Assembly (NCBI GenBank): GCA_030765065.1
Contig: CM060983.1
Span: 53,504,067 to 53,568,066 of the forward strand
Origin: Deroplatys truncata
Taxonomy: Eukaryota; Arthropoda; Insecta; Mantodea; Mantidae
Direction: 5' to 3'
DNA length: 64,000 nucleotides
Every line of letters starts with the position of its first letter. The stretch's first letter is position 1. A model generated the notes under the pieces. That model had not been told where the DNA came from. It searched no databases and saw only the letters and a program-made list of their open reading frames with translations. The position numbers and the translations under genes were made by a program. Of the stretch, positions 42,852 to 54,110 are shown piece after piece.

Positions 42852-43703
42852 CTAGTGTTCACGTACACATGACTTTCTCAACCCTCTGTCGCTTGTTAGT
42901 GAGTATACAATCCGTTCTAAGGAAGGCTTATTTTTCTATCTACTTCGTTTTAATCGAGATAAACCTTTCCGGAAATAGCTACATTACACATTTCGTTATA
43001 GATACAAAGGGAATAGCGATAGTCAAATGTTTAAGAACTGGACGCTATATGCTGGTTTTAAAATTCTACACTGTTTCCATGACCGCGAGAAAAAATTAAA
43101 AATCGACAGGGCTTTAAAAGTATGACAAAGCACTGAACAATTCGAACGAATAGTAACGGATATCTCGGAAATGACTTATGCTACAAAAATGTTATTTTAA
43201 ATGAACTGCGTGTTTTAAAAATATCTACATTTTATATGTAGTACGTTTTCATTTATTGCTTAACGTGTACCAGTTGTAGAAAATCATACAAAAATTCCTT
43301 CCCGACGAAGAGGATTTCACAAGATATTTCCCCCAAAATCCATCTGTACATTTTATTTGTCATGTAAGTATCCTTATATATGCTAATTTAATCAAAATCG
43401 TCACGAGACCTCATTTCGAAAATAAAAAAAAGTTCACTTAAAGGGTAGTTTGTGTTTGGGGGATTTTCTTGAAAATATTCGATTCGCAACTTCGGAAGAC
43501 ACTGAGCTTAAATACCAAGTTGGGTATTTATCCGACATTTCGTTTTTGAGTCATGCAGTTCACACACACAAAACGTTTTCTAAATTTGTTATTCAGGGAC
43601 ATCAAAACGTGTATTTCTGGTGAAATTTCGATATCGCGAATCTCCAATTTTTGGGTGGAATACAATACTTCATTTATTTACGTAAGTGCATAGTAGAAAA
43701 AGT
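42852..43703 (+). repeat. B-family repeat, near-complete copy
   Basis: GTTCACGTACACATGACTTT and CTCAACCCTCTGTCGCTTG to AAGTGCATAGTAGAAAAAGT. Only a short CACACACACA tract remains of the microsatellite. Confidence 0.82.
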
Positions 43704-44521
43704 AATACTGTTACACATGGTTGCATCTAACACACATGGCATACTGCATTCAACAAATAATTCTCTTAAAATAATTCAGATTTCTTACAGGAACTGCCCT
43801 ACCGCCTTCCCTGTTTTCATCTAAGCGATGGCCATAATTGGCATTATCAAGTGGAATTATTTCCTCAACAATATCGTTGTCACCTTTTCCTGTAATATGC
43901 AAACACAAATAGCAAAATTTCGTCTTGATTCATATTCTATAATAAACGTATTTTCAGTGATTTCACAGCAAGGATTCAAAGCATAGGTGTCCGAAACAAA
44001 CTACGAAATTCACGCTTCCGCTTGCACAATGCGTTCAAAAAATCCTGCAACGTTAGGTTAGAAGTTCAGTATGCTTACACAGTCACTAGGCAAAAATTCT
44101 GAAAAAGAGAATTGAAAGTATTTCCGAGAGTTTAGCCAGGCCTCCAGGAGCCAAAGTCAGAGACGCGCATGAAGTAAGGTGAATATTGGCCCGAGCGTGG
44201 AATAAATTTAGTGGAAGTAATTCTAATGTAGGACTGGCTTAAGTAATATAGATGCGGGCATAGTTTAGTTATTCTCTCTCTCTGGTACCGTAGCGGTACT
44301 TACCTCTGTGATATTTTAAGCGGTCAGTGACGCGCTGGCGTGAGTAGCGTCTATCGCGAGGGATCTTGCCGGTAAACATTTTAGCGAGTCACGGCAGGTT
44401 ACGCTTCTAGTTTCTTTTATTGCGGAAACAGTTATTTCCAACCGTAACCTTGATACTGCAGAAGTTAGCCTGTGTAATAATTCAATTCTTATAGTTTCTA
44501 CAATTCAGAATTAGTCTATTC
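43704..44521. other. Unassigned sequence
   Basis: No feature recognised. A short CT-repeat (CTCTCTCTCT) lies near 44273. Confidence 0.4.
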
Positions 44522-44659
44522 CTACTTTCTCTACTACGCATAGTAAGTAGGGGAAGTATTGTATTCCACCCAAAAATTCGATACCGAGATTTCTCCGGAA
44601 ATACATGTATTGAGGCCCCCTGAAACAAAAAAAAAGCATTTTTGGAAACATGTCCGTGT

Positions 44660-44693
<34 letters not shown>

Positions 44694-45386
44694 TGTGTGT
44701 GTGTCTGTGAACAGCATAACTCAGAAACGAACAGTCGGATAAACACCAAATTTGGTATTTAGGTTCAGTATCTTCCAGAGATGCGACACGAGGGTTTTCA
44801 AGAAAATACCCCACCCCAGACTACCGTTTACATGGAACATTTTTCGAAAATTTTATTTTTTTCAAAAACGGCTCTAACGATTTTGATTAAGATATCATAT
44901 GTTTAAGATATATTCATGTCAAATGGAATGTATATCTCGAATTTTCTGGGAATGTCTCCAAAAGTATTCTTCATTGTGAACGACTTTTGCATAACTGGTA
45001 AACCATAAGAGATAGACAAAATTTTACTACACAAAAAAGTAGATCGCGTCAAAATACACAATTTATGTATATACATGTTTTTTGTTGAGTGAACCATTTT
45101 CGAGATATTGCTTGTTATTCCCTTAAATTTTCCAATACTTATACTTTTTCTCAAATTCGTTATTCATTTTTTTGTGTCCTGGTAATGCAAAGAGAATGGA
45201 ATACTCCACATAGCAACCAGCGCTTAAAATATTTGACTATCGCTTAAAACCTACCAATTCCCTTGCATCTACATGAAAATTAGCAATACGATTAACATCT
45301 CGATTAACATGAAGCATATGGAGAATAGGCATTTGTAAAAATAGTTTGTACAAGAGTAGAGAAAATCATGTGAGTGTAACATCAGA
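44522..45386 (-). repeat. A-family repeat, complete copy
   Basis: Minus-strand copy: on +, TACTTTCTCTACTACGCATA to GTAACATCAGATTTTTTC. Expanded (GT)n tract at about 44659-44705. Confidence 0.88.
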
Positions 45387-46129
45387 TTTTTTCATCTTAA
45401 ACGGTCGGCAACTCACTTCAGTAACTCAGATATTAGTTCACAATAAATTTCACAGTCAATTTAAAGTGGTGTTATCCTTCACAATATATCCACGCATACC
45501 CTGGGAGAAGGATCTCTGGTCCATACCACTAGAGCAGCTGGCGCACGAGACAACAAAATGAGCTACGAGATCACGCAGCAGAATCAACAACGAGGCAAGT
45601 AAAGTAAACGGTTTCAAAGTGCCGACCAACGTTACTGCTTCAAAAAATTTCACATCATTCCCATTACCTGTGTTTTATTAATAAAACAATTAGTGTCCCT
45701 ACATTATACAGAGGGGAATAAAGGATTGAGGGGAGATGCCTCACACACACGACCTATTCCTTGCACACTTATCCAACAAGTGACGCTCAAACACACAAAG
45801 AAGTACCACTACTATCTATCCCCCCTCTCCAACCCTGGCTAGGCACGCCAGCTAGAGCTGGCGAGTGGCACACCTGACCTAACTTCCAACAAGCCGAAAG
45901 AAATAACAAATCACCCCAATAATACCGTCGACAATGCGTCTGGCATGACAATACCCACTCATACGCCACATCATTTTGGGTGCAATATTTTCTTTCCGTG
46001 CCAGAGGAAGTAAAAAACAGGTCGATATATGTTCGCTTTAATTATGCATAACTTCAGGAGAAATAAAATAAATCACTTAGCACATCAGACGCAGTGCTTA
46101 ACAATTGAAAACTGCAGCTGCACAACAGA
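45387..46129. other. Unassigned sequence
   Basis: No feature recognised. Frames at 45346-45653 carry no motif. Confidence 0.4.
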
Positions 46130-46318
46130 GAATATCTCGAAATTGGTTAATGCCTCAAGATTTTCCATTTGTCATAAATTGTGGTTCATATAGATTAAAA
46201 CGCGCTTATTCTCTTTTTTCATGAGCCTCATAACATGTATTTCCTTTTGGGACCTCGATGAAGAATGTTTGGATGGAATATAATACTCTACCTGCCACAG
46301 ACAAGGGATAGAGAAACT
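46130..46318 (+). repeat. B-family repeat with large internal deletion
   Basis: GAATATCTCGAAATTGGTTA joined to GAGCCTCATAACATGTATTT and the tail AAGGGATAGAGAAACTCG. Confidence 0.55.
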
Positions 46319-46834
46319 CGACGTAATATTTGTATTAACAAGCTCTCCTTAGTCAGCTGAGAGAGGAAGCTTGTGTAGATAATGCATTAGGTGTCCTCCA
46401 ATTTCAGTGTTTGTTCAAGGAATTAAAGAACTGTGATCACATAATTTTCCCAGAGGTCGCGTGTTCGGCTGCTGGTCATCCATCGATCACTGTCAATGTG
46501 GACACGATGTTGTACCAGTTCCGATGTCCCAGATATATTTGCGAGACAGGGGGTCCAACTGTCTTATTTACAAACCAGATTGAAGTTTATAGAACATTTA
46601 CAGTGCAGACAAGTGTTTGAAAGGAACCTCCCAATCTGGACTGAAGTGCTCTCACATTTTATGCAGAAATAGGGATCTAACAACTTAAGGTGAAATGAGA
46701 ACGCGAGAAAAGACACATTTTACCTCACAACTATCCAAAGCAGTGTTACCAAAACGTTCCTAGATTGTGACTCCTTTGTACCTTCTGCAATTCCCATGCT
46801 CCCCCATGAAAAAAAAATAGTACTGACAATATAT
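46319..46834. other. Unassigned sequence
   Basis: No feature recognised. A 69-codon + frame (46411-46620) has no motif. Confidence 0.4.
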
Positions 46835-46950
46835 TATGGTAATTTTAACTATGGAGTTTTGCTGCGGGATAACCACACTTATGCCAATAAACTACTTATT
46901 TTACAAAAGAAGGCTGTGAGGATATTTCTGGAGCTCCGCTAATTACTCAT
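46835..46950 (+). pseudogene. LINE reverse transcriptase fragment (CR1/Jockey-like)
   Basis: One frame reads YGVLLRDNHTYANKLLILQK then KAVRIFLELR. This is the familiar YGxxLWGxxxxxxKLxxLQKKAVRII segment near the end of LINE reverse transcriptases. It stops where an A repeat begins. The residues that would follow in such proteins are of the type found at 62.38-62.7 kb. Confidence 0.6.
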
Positions 46951-46969
46951 TGTATACCACTTTCATTTT

Positions 46970-47088
46970 TACTTTCTCTACTACGTATAGTAAGTAGCGA
47001 AGTATTGCATTTCACCCAAATATTCGATACCGGTATTTCACCGGAAACACACGTTTTGAGGCCCCCTGAATAAAAACATGTACTTTCC
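46970..47088 (-). repeat. A-family repeat, 3' terminal fragment
   Basis: TACTTTCTCTACTACGTATA to GGCCCCCTGAATAAAAACAT. The next copy's terminus follows at 47089. Confidence 0.82.
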
Positions 47089-47878
47089 CTACTACTAGAG
47101 TGAGTAGGGGAAGTATTGTATTCCATCCAAAAATTCGACATCGAGATTTCACCGGAATCCAAATAAAGCACTGTTGGAAATATGTCCGTATGTGTGTCTG
47201 TCAGTCTGTGAATAGCATAACTCATAAACGAAAAGTCGGATAAATACCAAACTTGGTACTTAAGTTTACTATCATCCAAGAATCTGACACGAAGAATCTC
47301 AAGAAAATCCCCCAACCCAAACTACCCTTTACATAGAAACATTTTCGAAAATTTTGATTTTCACAAAATAGCCACGAAAATATCATACGTTTAAGATATT
47401 TTCGTGGCAAATGAAATGTGTATCTTGAATTTTCTGGGAATGACCCCAAAAGCTCTCCTCAGTCTGAATGACTTTCGCATAACTGGTAAACCATAAAATA
47501 CACAAAATTTTACAACAAAAAATGTAGATCTCGTTTTTAACACACAATTTATGCCATGTACATTTTTTGTCCAGTGAACCATTTCCGAGATATTCCTTGA
47601 TATTTGTTTGAATTTTCCAATACTTAATACTTTTCCTCAAGTGGAAATTCATTATTTGTTTTTTTATGTCCTGGACATGCAAAGAGAATGGAATACTCCA
47701 CATAGCAACCAGTTCTTAAAAGATTTGACTATCGCTTAAAGCATAGCAATTCCCCTTGCACCTACAAGGGAATTAGCAATAAGATTTATCTCGATTAACA
47801 TGAAGTAGATGAGAATAAGCATTTGTAAAAACTATTTGTGTAAGAGTAGAGAAAGTCATGTAAGTGTAACACATCAGA
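47089..47878 (-). repeat. A-family repeat, diverged copy
   Basis: TACTTTCCCTACTACTAGAG to GTGTAACACATCAGA. Short microsatellite (GTGTGTCTGTCAGTCTGTG). Confidence 0.83.
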
Positions 47879-47904
47879 TTTTTTGACCTTGGGATACTTA
47901 CACT

Positions 47905-48265
47905 TGATTGGCCGAGCGGGTGACGCAGGCGGTAGCGCGGCCCGCCTGACTGAATCCATAGGTTTTTTCGGGGATTTCCCTGGGTCACTAGGCGAATGCT
48001 GGGACTCTCCACTTCGACTTCCTTTCTCATTTCACTTCATCTTTCATCTGTTTGGTTGTTTAAAAGTTGCAAGTGTCGGCGAGAGACTCGGCGTTAAATG
48101 GCAGGGAAAAACACATTCTGTAACACTTCATCCCCCGGGATGGGGCGATCTCTGAGTCCCGGGCCTCCTAGTGGGATGTGCAAGCCTGCAGGGTAGAGGG
48201 GAGCCGGTTGTACCAGCTGCCACCTGGGAGTTTCAACCTGGAAGATGCAGGACCCTTACCTCAGC
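47905..48265 (+). mobile_element. SINE family S2-like, diverged
   Basis: TTGGCCGAGCGGGTGACGCA resembles a type II (Leu/Ser) tRNA start. Then CATAGGTTTTTTCGGGGATT and GCGAATGCTGGGACT match the S2 body, followed by more diverged sequence. The B box is missing. Confidence 0.5.
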
Positions 48266-48324
48266 TTTATCTTGCTCCTGATTCGACCGCCCTCTGGCTC
48301 CTCTCAGCTCATCCCTCCGCTCCC

Positions 48325-48405
48325 GAGGTTGCGGGTTCAAACCCATCAGAGGGCGATTGATTTTTCCGGGCGTAGATTTACGGCCCGTAAAAGAACCTCA
48401 AACTT
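48325..48405 (+). mobile_element. SINE family S1, internally deleted
   Basis: CCCGAGGTTGCGGGTTCAAA, GGGCGATTGATTTTTCCGGG then directly TAGATTTACGGCCCGTAAAA. About 65 bp of the S1 body is missing. Confidence 0.65.
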
Positions 48406-48489
48406 GCGCAAACAGCTCGATTCTCCGTAATGAATTGTTTCCTTTTATTGTTTACAACTCGTTTTACTGTAATATAGTTTTAATAATAT

Positions 48490-48690
48490 TGTTTGTCGGT
48501 CGGCGAATAATGGGTTGGATAATTTGATCCGCGAATTTTCATATCATCCCTTTCATCTCTATATTTCATTTCATGTTCTTCTCCATCATACTAGGCATTG
48601 GACTAATCCACCATCCTGGATATGCTATCCTCCAGAATTTACTTGCTCCTCGACCAGCTACTGACTCCAAGGCATTCACTGTAAGTCCTA
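48490..48690 (+). mobile_element. SINE family S2 body fragment
   Basis: TCGGTCGGCGAATAATGG and the pyrimidine-rich CATCCCTTTCATCTCTATAT resemble the S2 body at 28.09 kb. No tRNA-like head. Confidence 0.4.
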
Positions 48691-48893
48691 CAAAGAGGAG
48701 AGTTATCCGTTAAAGAAGAATATTACTTGTGTTACTTCATCTTACTTAAAATATAATTACAATAATAGCAACATTTGTTCTTATAACGTTTAATTGACTG
48801 AGTATGAAACCTCCTTCCGACCGATAAATTAATGTCACGGTTGCCATCTACCGGTATGACGGACTACTAAATAAACGCCACATACATAAAAGT

Positions 48894-49693
48894 TCTGATG
48901 TGTTACACTCACATGACTTTCTCTACTCTTGTACAAGCTATTTTTACAAAAGCTTATTCTCCATATGCTTCATGTTAATCGAGATATCGAGATGTTAATC
49001 TTATTGCTAATTTTCTTGTAGATACAAGGGGAATTGATAGGCTTTAAGCGATAGTCAAATATTTTAAGAGCTGGTTGCTATGAGAAGCATTCCATTCTCT
49101 TAGCATGCCCAGGACATAAAAAAATGAATAACGAATGTCAGAAAAAGTATGACATATATTATGTATTTTAAGGCGATCTACATTTTTTGTGTAGTAAAAT
49201 TTTGTCTATCTCTTATGGTTTACCAGTTATGCAAAAGTCGTTCACAATGAAGAATACTTTTGGAGACATTCCCAGAAAATTCGAGATACACATTTCATTT
49301 GTCATGAAAATATTTTAAACATATGATGTTTTAATCAAAATCGTTAGGGCCATTTTTGAGAAAATTAAAATTTTCAAAAAATGTTCCATGTTAAGGGTAA
49401 TCTGGGGTGGGGGGATTTTCTTGAAAACCTTCGTGTCGCATCTCTGGAAGATACTGAACATAAATACCAAGTTTGGTGTTTATCCGACTGTTCGTTTCTT
49501 TGTTATGCTGTTCATAGACACACACACACACACACATACACACACAGACATACAGACACACGGACATGTTTCCAAAAATGCTTTTTTTGGATTCAGGGGG
49601 TCTTAAAACATATATTTCCGGTGAAATCTTGGTATCGAATTTTTGGGTGGAATACAATACTTCCCCTACTTACTATACGTAGAAGGGAAAGTA
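48894..49693 (+). repeat. A-family repeat, copy with internal deletion
   Basis: TCTGATGTGTTACACTCACA to CGTAGAAGGGAAAGT. About 70 bp is missing between AGAAAAAGTATGAC and ATATATTATG. The microsatellite is expanded (49517-49560). Confidence 0.87.
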
Positions 49694-49755
49694 AAAATGA
49701 AGAAAACCTGTTATATTCTTACTTGTGTATTTAGCATGAAATGCCAAAAAAGTTG

Positions 49756-49832
49756 AGTAGCTCCCGGAGATTTAAACTTGTAACTTTAGGAACATTAAGC
49801 TAACTCTCTACCACTGAGCTAAAAGTGCTGCA
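49756..49832 (-). pseudogene. tRNA-like pseudogene or SINE head
   Basis: Minus strand has a perfect A box, TAGCTCAGTGGTAGAGAG, but a degraded B box (AGTTTAAATCTCC). The 5' and 3' ends do not pair convincingly as an acceptor stem, so it is not called a functional tRNA. Confidence 0.45.
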
Positions 49833-49948
49833 GTAAATGTAGTATTGCAACGAGCTTAAGTCATACGCTACTTGAGAATCACAATAAAGGGTGTTTTGGT
49901 TAGAAATATTCAGTGTTGAAACACTCTCAAACATCTGTCTATTTGAAA

Positions 49949-49952
<4 letters not shown>

Positions 49953-49996
<44 letters not shown>
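49953..49996. repeat. (TA)n microsatellite
   Basis: About 22 uninterrupted TA units. Confidence 0.92.
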
Positions 49997-49999
<3 letters not shown>

Positions 50000-50753
50000 T
50001 TATTTTCTCGGAAGATCTTTGTGATTATAGTTGTGTTCCCCATTATAACTACTACAAGAATATATACAGTCTTGTGAACAAAACCAGGCTGACTCTCTTA
50101 GACGCAGGCCAGTTTTAAATTGACCGAGTGTGCATAATATGACTGAACTGTCAGTGTGCTTTCTTTACCTGAGCAACCGCCACTGGTGGAAGCAGTAGCT
50201 GATGAACACCTCCAAGATGCTCAAGTTCATAACAAAGCAAAAAACTTGAATATGAGATAACGGAGTAAAAGGGGAAAAAAGAAAATAATTTTAATCTGAG
50301 GGAATGCCTGCAGCGGTTCATAACACAATCCAAGGGGCTTTCTGTTTTACTCGGGCATTTCATTACCGTGCAGCATAAGGAGTTATTAATAATGGGGGGA
50401 TAGTAATTAAGTAAATCTGACAGGTCGTAAATAATACAACATTAAGGAAGATAAAGCTACCGTGCGTACAACGGTAATAAGTAGAGCGTTCTCCAAAATT
50501 CATCACATTTCCTTCTGTGTTTGCTTTTTTACTTCTCTTTTCTTCTCTATTTCTTCCCTCGCTCTTCATGTGTTTTTTTATCCTCCTTGATGCCATTATC
50601 CGCGTCTGGCGCTTGAATTGCCTGTAGTTATGTAACGGGAGTCTCAGAGGTTATTGCTTCGAGTCGGGTTCTATTCTTTTTGCATTTACATGCTACCAGC
50701 GCAGTTTTACTTAGTGTTCACATTCACCATTTTCTTGTTGTTACTGGTATTAC

Positions 50754-50755
<2 letters not shown>
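49997..50755. other. Unassigned sequence
   Basis: No gene or named repeat recognised. Confidence 0.4.

Positions 50756-50834
<79 letters not shown>
50756..50834. repeat. (ATA)n microsatellite
   Basis: About 26 uninterrupted ATA units. It is followed by dispersed repeat D and a second, shorter array at 50956-50994. Confidence 0.92.
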
Positions 50835-50835
50835 C

Positions 50836-50930
50836 AGTATACATTTTGTGTGTTTACAAAATTTTAGTCAGCCCTGAAAATGTGAAATATCACCTGCTCC
50901 ATAATAGTTATGATTATTAGGAAATTGATC
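50836..50930 (+). repeat. Dispersed repeat D, copy 2
   Basis: GTTTACAAAATTTTAGTC, GCCCTGAAAATGTGAAATAT and ATAATAGTTATGATTAT match 20448-20520. Confidence 0.5.
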
Positions 50931-50951
50931 CAAAAATAGATCCAGCCGCTC

Positions 50952-50955
<4 letters not shown>

Positions 50956-50994
<39 letters not shown>
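50956..50994. repeat. (ATA)n microsatellite, second array
   Basis: Thirteen ATA units. Confidence 0.9.
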
Positions 50995-50995
<1 letters not shown>

Positions 50996-51464
50996 TTTTT
51001 AGAAAGAAAACTTTCAGCTTTCCCAAAAGTACGGGTTGCCAAACAGACAAAACACGGTTATCACTGAAACAAATTCCAATCATGAGTAAAAGAAAACAGC
51101 GGAAAATTCTATTTTAGAGGGGAAATTACTAAAAGTATGGCTCTTCCTCTGTTAAGCATACGCTACAGAATGAAATTAATTTGAATATAGATGATTTTGG
51201 AGAATTTTGATACAACCTTTAAGAGCAAAAACTGCAATGTTGCACATGAAATTGGTCTTGAGACTGAACTTTTTGCAAAACTCAGCAAGGTGCCTAGATA
51301 TGGTTCCTCTTGCCCCAACCATCAGTCCAATAACTTCAATAGATGATAAGTTGTACTTCTCAAGGTAGTAGGGGATGGTAGGCTCGTGGATTCGACATTT
51401 TTCAGTGTGTACTTCAGCTGGTTGTTGTTCATTCTGCTCCATTCTCACTGTTGGATTGATGATA

Positions 51465-52693
51465 CACTATATGATCAAAAGTATCCGGACACCCCACAAA
51501 TATAAGTTTTTCATCTTAGGTGCATTGTGCTGCCACCTACTGCCTAGTACTCATTATCCACGACCTCAGTAGTCATTAGACATCGTGAATCAGCAGAATA
51601 GAACGCTCCGTGGAACTCACGGACTTCGAACGTGGTCAGGTGATTGGGTGTCACTTGTGTCAGAAGTCTACGCGAGATTTCCACACTCCTAAACATCCCT
51701 AGGACCACTGTTTCTAATGTGATAGTGACGTGGAAGCGTGAAGGGACATGTACAGCACAAAAGCGTACAGATCGACCTCGCCTGTTGACTGACAGAGACC
51801 GCCGGCATAAAGAGTAATAAGCAGACATCTATCCAGACCATCACACAGGAATTCCAAACTGCATCAGGATCCACTCCAAGTACTATGACAGTTGGGCGTG
51901 AGGTGAGAAACCTTGGATTCCATGGTCGAGCGGCTGCTCATAAGCCAAACATCACGCAGGAAAACGCCAAACGACGCCTCGCTTGCTGTAAGGAGCGTCA
52001 ACATTACACGATTGAACAGTGGCAAAACGATGTGTTGAGTGACGAATCACGGTACACAATGTGGCGATCCGATGGCAGAGTGTGGGTATGGCGAATGCCC
52101 GGTGAACGTCATCTGCCAGCGTGTGTAGTGCCAACAGTGAAATTCGGAGGTGGTGGTGTTATGGTGTGGTCGTGTTTTTCCTGGAGGGGGCTTGCACCCC
52201 TTGTTGTTTTGCGTGGCACGATCACAGCGCAGACCTACATTGATAGTTTAAGCACCTTCTTGCTTCCCACTGTTGAAGAGCAATTCGGGGATAGCGATTG
52301 CTTCTTTCAACACGATCGAGCGCCTGTTCATACTGCACGGGCTGTGGCGGAGTGGTTACACGATAATAACATCCCTGTAATGGACTGGCGTGCACAGAGT
52401 CCTGACTTGAATCTATAGAACACCTTTGGGATGTTTTGGAACGCCGACTTCGTGCCAGGCCTCACCGACCTACATCGATATCTCCTCAGTTCCGCGCTCC
52501 GTGAAGAATGGGCTGCCATTCCCCAAGAAACCTTTCAGAACCTGATTGAAAGTATGCCTGCGAGAGTGAACGCTGTCATCAAGGCTAAGGTTGGGTCAAC
52601 ACCATATTGACTTATAGCATTACCGATGGAGGGCGAAACGAACTTGTACATCATATTTCAGCTAGGTGTCCGGATACTTTTGATCACGTAGTG
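51465..52693 (+). mobile_element. Tc1-like element nested in the LINE, TA target duplication
   Basis: Left end CACTATATGATCAAAAGTAT and reverse complement of right end CACTACGTGATCAAAAGTAT differ at two of 20 bases and continue matching (CCGGACACC). TA flanks both sides (51463-51464 and 52694-52695). Length 1229 bp, normal for a short-inverted-repeat Tc1-like element. Confidence 0.93.
51600..52610 (+). pseudogene. Tc1-like transposase, inactivated
   Basis: The intact stretch 51885-52418 reads ITQENAKRRLACCKERQHYT, VLSDESRYTMWRSDGRVWVW, GGGGVMVWSCFSWRG, FFQHDRAPVHTARAVAEWLH and DWRAQSPDLNL. This gives the first Asp (LSDES) and second Asp (QHDRAP). A single-base deletion near 52412 shifts the frame just before the Glu of the usual DLNPIEHLWD, so the third catalytic residue of the DD34E triad is out of frame. 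The remaining C-terminus is readable in the shifted frame to about 52610. The N-terminal HTH region (about 51600-51880) is broken by several stops and shifts. Non-functional. Confidence 0.92.
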
Positions 52694-52965
52694 TATATCC
52701 GGATGATGAGCCTGTTGGGATGACTAGTATGTCAATCCGACGAGAGGAGCCGTCTTGAGACAGTCCATGCACTTCCTGAAATACTGTATGACCTTTGAGT
52801 TTTAAGGCTTCAGCAATAGTGGATCTTATTTTATGATGCTGACAATTCCGCAGTGTCTCTCCGAAAGGACAGGCGCCCAACACGTGGCCAAGGGTTTCCA
52901 TCTCACTATCTCAGTGGCGACAGTGATTAAATACATAATTTTCTGACGAAATAACTATATTATAT

Positions 52966-53142
52966 TGTGTGCATAATTAAGTACACAGTGTTAGGGCAAG
53001 TTAAATTGTAGTTGAGATTATGGAGAGTTAGAGGAATTGGAGAAGTTTCCATGCTTGTGCATGATGACTACTTTTGCTACAGTGACTCTAACTTCTGACG
53101 TAGTGTGCACAACATTGACGTAAAGTTATAATGATAATGACA
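52966..53142 (+). repeat. Dispersed repeat C, copy 2
   Basis: TTGTGTGCATAATTAAGTAC, TGCTACAGTGACTCTAACTT and TGACGTAAAGTTATAATGA match 21438-21637. Confidence 0.7.
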
Positions 53143-53560
53143 TTCACTATTCCATTAGCCAATGACAGGTAGTGTATGCTGAACGAATGAGTGTATTTAC
53201 ATAAGATATGCATACACAGATCCCTATCAATTACACGTGTCCGCAGTCATACATGCTGTTATAATACACAGAGTAATAAGAAAGAATAATAATAATAACA
53301 TTAATAAAGATAAAAAATAGAAATAAACTTGGAAAAATACAACTACAAGAAAATACCATTGCACAAAAAAGTAAAACATATTCAAATGTAGCATTTTAAA
53401 TACAAAAAAAACCACAGATGAATGGTAAACCGTATTCCGATGCATTATTATGCTATATTATAGTAAAGAATTAACAGTTAAGAGAATAAATATACACAAC
53501 ACACTAACAATAAATGGAAAAATGACATAAAAAGAATAAAACAGTAACACGAACGTTCAA
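53143..53560. other. Unassigned AT-rich sequence
   Basis: No gene or named repeat recognised. Confidence 0.4.
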
Positions 53561-53566
53561 CTTTTC

Positions 53567-54110
53567 CTATACCCCCGCTTCCCTACTATCACCCATCTCA
53601 GATCTCATCACTTCCTTGCCTGCCAGTAGCGTCCAGCATGCCCTTAACTCTCTATTCAAAGTTTGTAAAGGATGCGGTACAGGTTTTCCCCTCCATTCCT
53701 CCGTGCTCGTACAGCTTGCCAATATATGCAAATATGACTCTTCCTCCTCGCAAATGGCGCAGATTCTCCTATCAAGTTTCATCAGTAATTTTTATCATCC
53801 ACCATGCTCCCAGTCTAAGCCACGTGAGTCCCTGTGTAATGAGTCTGGTGCCCGTTTTGATGTATTGCTCCACACCCCACTCAGATTTTAGCCCAGACTG
53901 CGCTTCCAACGAGACCTCCGTACATTGCGCAATTGTTTGTTGCCTGTCAATATCACAGAGGTGGTACTTAATATTTCTCCGTGCACTCCGCACATTTCCC
54001 TGACCCGCCATCTAAGTGTTGCCCATCCCTATGGTTTGCAAATCCCTCTTTAATTTTGATGCCCATGTATTTCCTTCCATTCTCAACTATTCACGGTAGC
54101 AGGTTGCTAG
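53567..54110 (-). pseudogene. LINE C-terminal fragment with CCHC knuckle
   Basis: Minus strand, from 54110: IVENGRKYMGIKIKEGFANH, RDGQHLDGG and, in a neighbouring frame, IGMGNT then a stop before MAGQGNVRSARRNIKYHL, CDIDRQQTIAQCTEVSLEAQ, LGAWWMIKITDET, a shift near 53775, then KLDRRICAICEEEESYLHIL, ASCTSTEEWR. The C..C...H....C arrangement (CAICEEEESYLHILASC) after a short basic region is the C-terminal knuckle of LINE ORF2 proteins. Clade not determined. Confidence 0.65.

Larger units (their letters stand above)
51176..52925 (-). pseudogene. R2-like LINE, C-terminal endonuclease region, split by a Tc1 element
   Basis: Minus strand, reading from 52925: HCRH, a stop, then METLGHVLGACPFGETLRNC (the CCHH knuckle region), KIRSTIAEALKLKGHTVFQE and RRIDILVIPTGSSSGYTL. 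The Tc1-like element 51465-52693 comes next. The frame resumes RMEQNEQQPAEVHTEKCRI, HEPTIPYYLEKYNLSSIEVI, GLMVGARGTISRHLAEFCKK, and stops at 51176-51178. Knuckle, restriction-enzyme-like endonuclease core and the NLSSIEVIGLMVGARGTI tail are the C-terminal signature of R2-clade LINEs. The reverse transcriptase domain is absent (5' truncation). The insertion separates the endonuclease core from the tail, so the copy was inactivated at the latest then. Confidence 0.85.

Noticed and set aside
49756..49832. Functional tRNA gene on the minus strand
   Set aside because: The A box is perfect but the B box is degraded and the acceptor stem does not pair. Kept as a tRNA-like pseudogene.
50680..50877. 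Poly-isoleucine, poly-asparagine and poly-tyrosine open frames near 50.7-51.1 kb and 57.4-58.1 kb
   Set aside because: These are translations of ATA/TTA microsatellites.
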